The notes below the pieces were generated by a model. That model saw only the letters and a list, made by a program, of their open reading frames with translations, was not told where the DNA came from and did no database searches. A stretch of 17,277 nt of DNA, taken from positions 1-17,277 of the forward strand of contig JAJXPD010000001.1 in NCBI GenBank assembly GCA_021641325.1, read 5' to 3'. The translations under genes and the position numbers were made by a program. Numbering within the stretch: the stretch's first letter is position 1; every line of letters starts with the position of its first letter. Below are positions 15,449-17,277 of this stretch, one piece after another. Origin of the DNA: Opitutales bacterium (GTDB lineage Bacteria > Verrucomicrobiota > Verrucomicrobiia > Opitutales > Intestinicryptomonadaceae).

Positions 15449-16108
15449 TTATCGAAGCGCGGCGTTTGCCGCGGCGATTAGAGCCGCGCCGTTTTTGAAA
15501 AATTCCGTTCCCGCAACGACCGTGTCGCAGCCGCGTTTCACGCATTCGCCGACGTTTTCGGCGGTGATTCCGCCGTCGATTTCAATGCGGTACGAGAGTT
15601 TCAGCTCGTCGCGCAGAGCCGCAAGGCGCGAGATTTTGTCGAGCGCGACGGGGTTGAACTTTTGCCCGCCGAAGCCTGGCTGTACGCTCATCACAAGCAC
15701 CATGTCAACGCGCGGCAGGTAGGGGATTGCCTCCCCGATTTCGGTTTTCGGGTTTATGACGACGCCGAGCTTTTTGCCCGCCGTGTGGATATTGTCGAGA
15801 GTCGCCGCAACGGGGTAGTCTGGCTCGACGTGGATTGTAATCATGTCCGCGCCCGCTTCGGCGAACGCGTCGATGTACAGGTGCGGGTTGTCGAGCATGA
15901 GATGGACGTCGTAGAACATTTCGGGGCGGCGTTTTTTCAACGCCTTCACGACCCCTGGTCCGAACGAAAGGTTCGGCACAAAGTGTCCGTCCATCACATC
16001 GACGTGAACCCATTTCAGACCCGCCGCCGCTATTTTTTCGACCGATTCGCCGAGCGCGGCGTGGTCGCCGCCGAGAATCGACGGGGCTATTTCGAGAGAG
16101 TTTACCAT
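15449..16108 (-). CDS. rpe: Ribulose-phosphate 3-epimerase
   Basis: 219 residues of the Rpe TIM barrel, interconverting ribulose 5-phosphate and xylulose 5-phosphate in the pentose phosphate pathway. The signatures APSILGGD (8-15), HVDVMDGHFVPN with His35 and Asp37, YDVHLML with His69, VQPGFGGQKF and EIDGGI supply the metal ligands, catalytic acids and phosphate loop. The ATG at 16108 is chosen because the family sequence starts there; the same frame runs on upstream without a stop but with unrelated sequence antisense-like in composition. The start overlaps the end of the lptE-like gene by 7 bp, with AGGA just before it inside that gene. Confidence 0.96.
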   Translation of the reverse strand: MVNSLEIAPSILGGDHAALGESVEKIAAAGLKWVHVDVMDGHFVPNLSFGPGVVKALKKRRPEMFYDVHLMLDNPHLYIDAFAEAGADMITIHVEPDYPVAATLDNIHTAGKKLGVVINPKTEIGEAIPYLPRVDMVLVMSVQPGFGGQKFNPVALDKISRLAALRDELKLSYRIEIDGGITAENVGECVKRGCDTVVAGTEFFKNGAALIAAANAALR

Positions 16109-16617
16109 ATTCCTATAACAGCGTCCTTGATTTTTCCGCCAAGTTCGCGCATGAGCACGGACATGTTCTGGTATTCCGCGCCCAGCGTGCCGTTGGCGGC
16201 TTCGGGGTAAATCATCGCGCGCGCGCGCACTTTCCTGTTTTTGAAAACGACGTCGCCGTTGGAGCGCACGAGCGTGCATTCGGCGACAGCCTCCATTGCG
16301 TAGGACGCCGCGAGCGCGGTATCGTCTTCGCGCGTGGCGACCGGCTTGCGCTCGTATGATACGATTGTCGTGGAGAGCGTCGCCTGCGCGTCGCCCGCGA
16401 GCGCGGTTTTGAGGTTTGGCGTGCGGTTTATCGCGTTCGAAATTTCGTTTGTGAGCAGGTTCGACGCCTGCGCCGCATAGGAGTCGTTCCTGACGGGCTT
16501 GACGTAGACCGACTTGAACGGAAGCTCCGTGGGAGTCCCCGCAAGCCTGTAATTTGCGCAGCCAGCCGCGAAAAGCGCGAGCGCGGAAAGCGTGAGGAGT
16601 GTGGCGAGTTTTTTCAT
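16102..16617 (-). CDS. lptE: LptE-like LPS-assembly lipoprotein
   Basis: 171 residues with a lipoprotein signal ending in LFAAGC (lipidation at Cys20) and an LptE/YtfJ-like pattern: GCANYRLAGTPTELPFKSVYVKPVRNDSYAAQASNLLTNEISNAI, followed by repeated beta strands and a C-terminal helix. LptE plugs the LptD barrel and helps place lipopolysaccharide in the outer leaflet. It starts two bases after the BamD-like stop codon and overlaps rpe by 7 bp. Sequence conservation in LptE is low, so the call rests on lipobox, length, the VxxVxN-type first strand and the neighbouring bamD. It could be a related small lipoprotein. The frame extends further upstream, but the ATG at 16617 starts the signal peptide. 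Confidence 0.75.
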   Translation of the reverse strand: MKKLATLLTLSALALFAAGCANYRLAGTPTELPFKSVYVKPVRNDSYAAQASNLLTNEISNAINRTPNLKTALAGDAQATLSTTIVSYERKPVATREDDTALAASYAMEAVAECTLVRSNGDVVFKNRKVRARAMIYPEAANGTLGAEYQNMSVLMRELGGKIKDAVIGIW

Positions 16618-16619
16618 GT

Positions 16620-17277
16620 CTATTCCGCTTTTTCGATTTCGTCGGAGGTCCACTGGCGGAAGCCGTCTTCGAAGAGGAAGTCGTCGAGCGGTTCGCCGAA
16701 AATCGGGGCAAGCCCCTCGTAGGTTTTTGTCTTTCCGTCGGCGTCGGTCTCCTGATAGACCGCCGCTCCGGGGGTTGCGAGGAAGTCTTCGACCGACATC
16801 GTTTCGAACTGTTCGTTGTCGAGTTTCGCGATTTGCGTTTCGTCGTCGAACTGGTCGATAGTGGGCTTTTCGTACCTGCCCCAGAACCAATCGTAGGGGG
16901 TCATCGGCGCGAGAATGCCGTCCTTGATTTTTTTCAGCTGCGCGCGCGCCTCCTCCGCGGCGGGGCTGTCGGGCGCAAGGGTGATTGTCTCGTTGTAGAA
17001 AATCGACGCCGCGACGTGGTTGTTGCGGTAGTAGTAGTAGAAATCGCCCATGACGAGGCGGCTGCGGGCGTAGGTGTCGCGCATTTTGTCGAGCCCCTCT
17101 TCGGCTTTCGAGACGCCCGCCTCTTTGGGGAAGAGAATGAGGTAGTCCTGATAAAAGCTGATTGCATTCTTTGTGGGCGACTGGTCGTATTCGGGGCCCG
17201 CCACCATGCCGCGGTAGACTTTCGCCATCTGCATGTAGGCGTCGGGCGCGAACATGCTTTGCGGGTAGTTGTTGATG
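16620..17277 (-). CDS. bamD: BamD-like outer-membrane assembly lipoprotein, 5' end outside window
   Basis: The frame is open to the window edge and gives the C-terminal ~218 residues. TPR-type helices are visible: NNYPQSMFAPDAYMQMAKVYRG, KNAISFYQDYLILFPKEAGVSKAEEGLDKMRDTYARSRLVMGDFYYYYRNNHVAASIFYNETITLAPDSPAAEEARAQLKKI. This is the BamD/YfiO pattern of FPxS...A repeats and of a helix with several tyrosines. BamD is the essential lipoprotein partner of BamA for inserting outer-membrane barrels, which include proteins such as the TorF-like one here. An acidic tail of about 80 residues after the TPR region (from TPYDWFWGRY to the end) exceeds the usual BamD length. The signal peptide and lipid-anchored Cys lie upstream of the window, so the type of anchor is not seen. 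Confidence 0.83.
   Translation of the reverse strand, partial: INNYPQSMFAPDAYMQMAKVYRGMVAGPEYDQSPTKNAISFYQDYLILFPKEAGVSKAEEGLDKMRDTYARSRLVMGDFYYYYRNNHVAASIFYNETITLAPDSPAAEEARAQLKKIKDGILAPMTPYDWFWGRYEKPTIDQFDDETQIAKLDNEQFETMSVEDFLATPGAAVYQETDADGKTKTYEGLAPIFGEPLDDFLFEDGFRQWTSDEIEKAE

Overview
The window reads as a high-GC chromosome segment from a Gram-negative (diderm) bacterium. BamD- and LptE-like outer-membrane assembly lipoproteins, a TorF-type outer-membrane barrel and a PP2C/STAS signalling pair fit the Planctomycetes-Verrucomicrobia-Chlamydiae side of the tree, possibly a gut Opitutales-like verrucomicrobium. That placement is an impression from gene content, not a measured phylogeny. 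There are 15 convincing protein genes and no rRNA, tRNA, CRISPR array or transposase.

Left part (1-8885): the 3' end of mdh runs on the plus strand and converges on a minus-strand class I glutamine amidotransferase gene. Next comes a long minus-strand run, in transcription order hisC, a CNNM/CorC-type CBS protein, acnA, a STAS protein, an RsbU-like phosphatase and ybaB. Its gaps are 1, 13, 24, -4 and 33 bp, and it closes with a clear intrinsic terminator at 1481-1508. Metabolism (histidine, TCA cycle), a membrane transporter-like protein and a partner-switching signalling pair thus share one apparent transcript.

Middle (8886-12620): a 331-bp divergent intergenic region carries six GGCTSA motifs. 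It precedes a tightly overlapping plus-strand trio: an RmlD-like SDR reductase, a secreted beta-lactamase-fold protein that has lost its catalytic residues, and a periplasmic sugar-binding-like protein with no transporter beside it. A ~138-bp imperfect inverted repeat bounded by TA begins exactly at the trio's last stop codon. After it comes a run of hairpins that includes the second, inverted copy of a ~90-bp repeat also found after mdh.

Right part (12621-17277): a TorF-like outer-membrane protein on the plus strand is separated by a stack of terminators from a minus-strand group: bamD (partial), lptE, rpe and an unrecognised membrane-anchored protein, then eda after 192 bp. Envelope assembly and sugar-phosphate metabolism are thereby linked.

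The least explained parts are the SDR / pseudo-beta-lactamase / binding-protein operon, the TA-bounded inverted repeat behind it, the paired ~90-bp repeats and the GGCTSA cluster.
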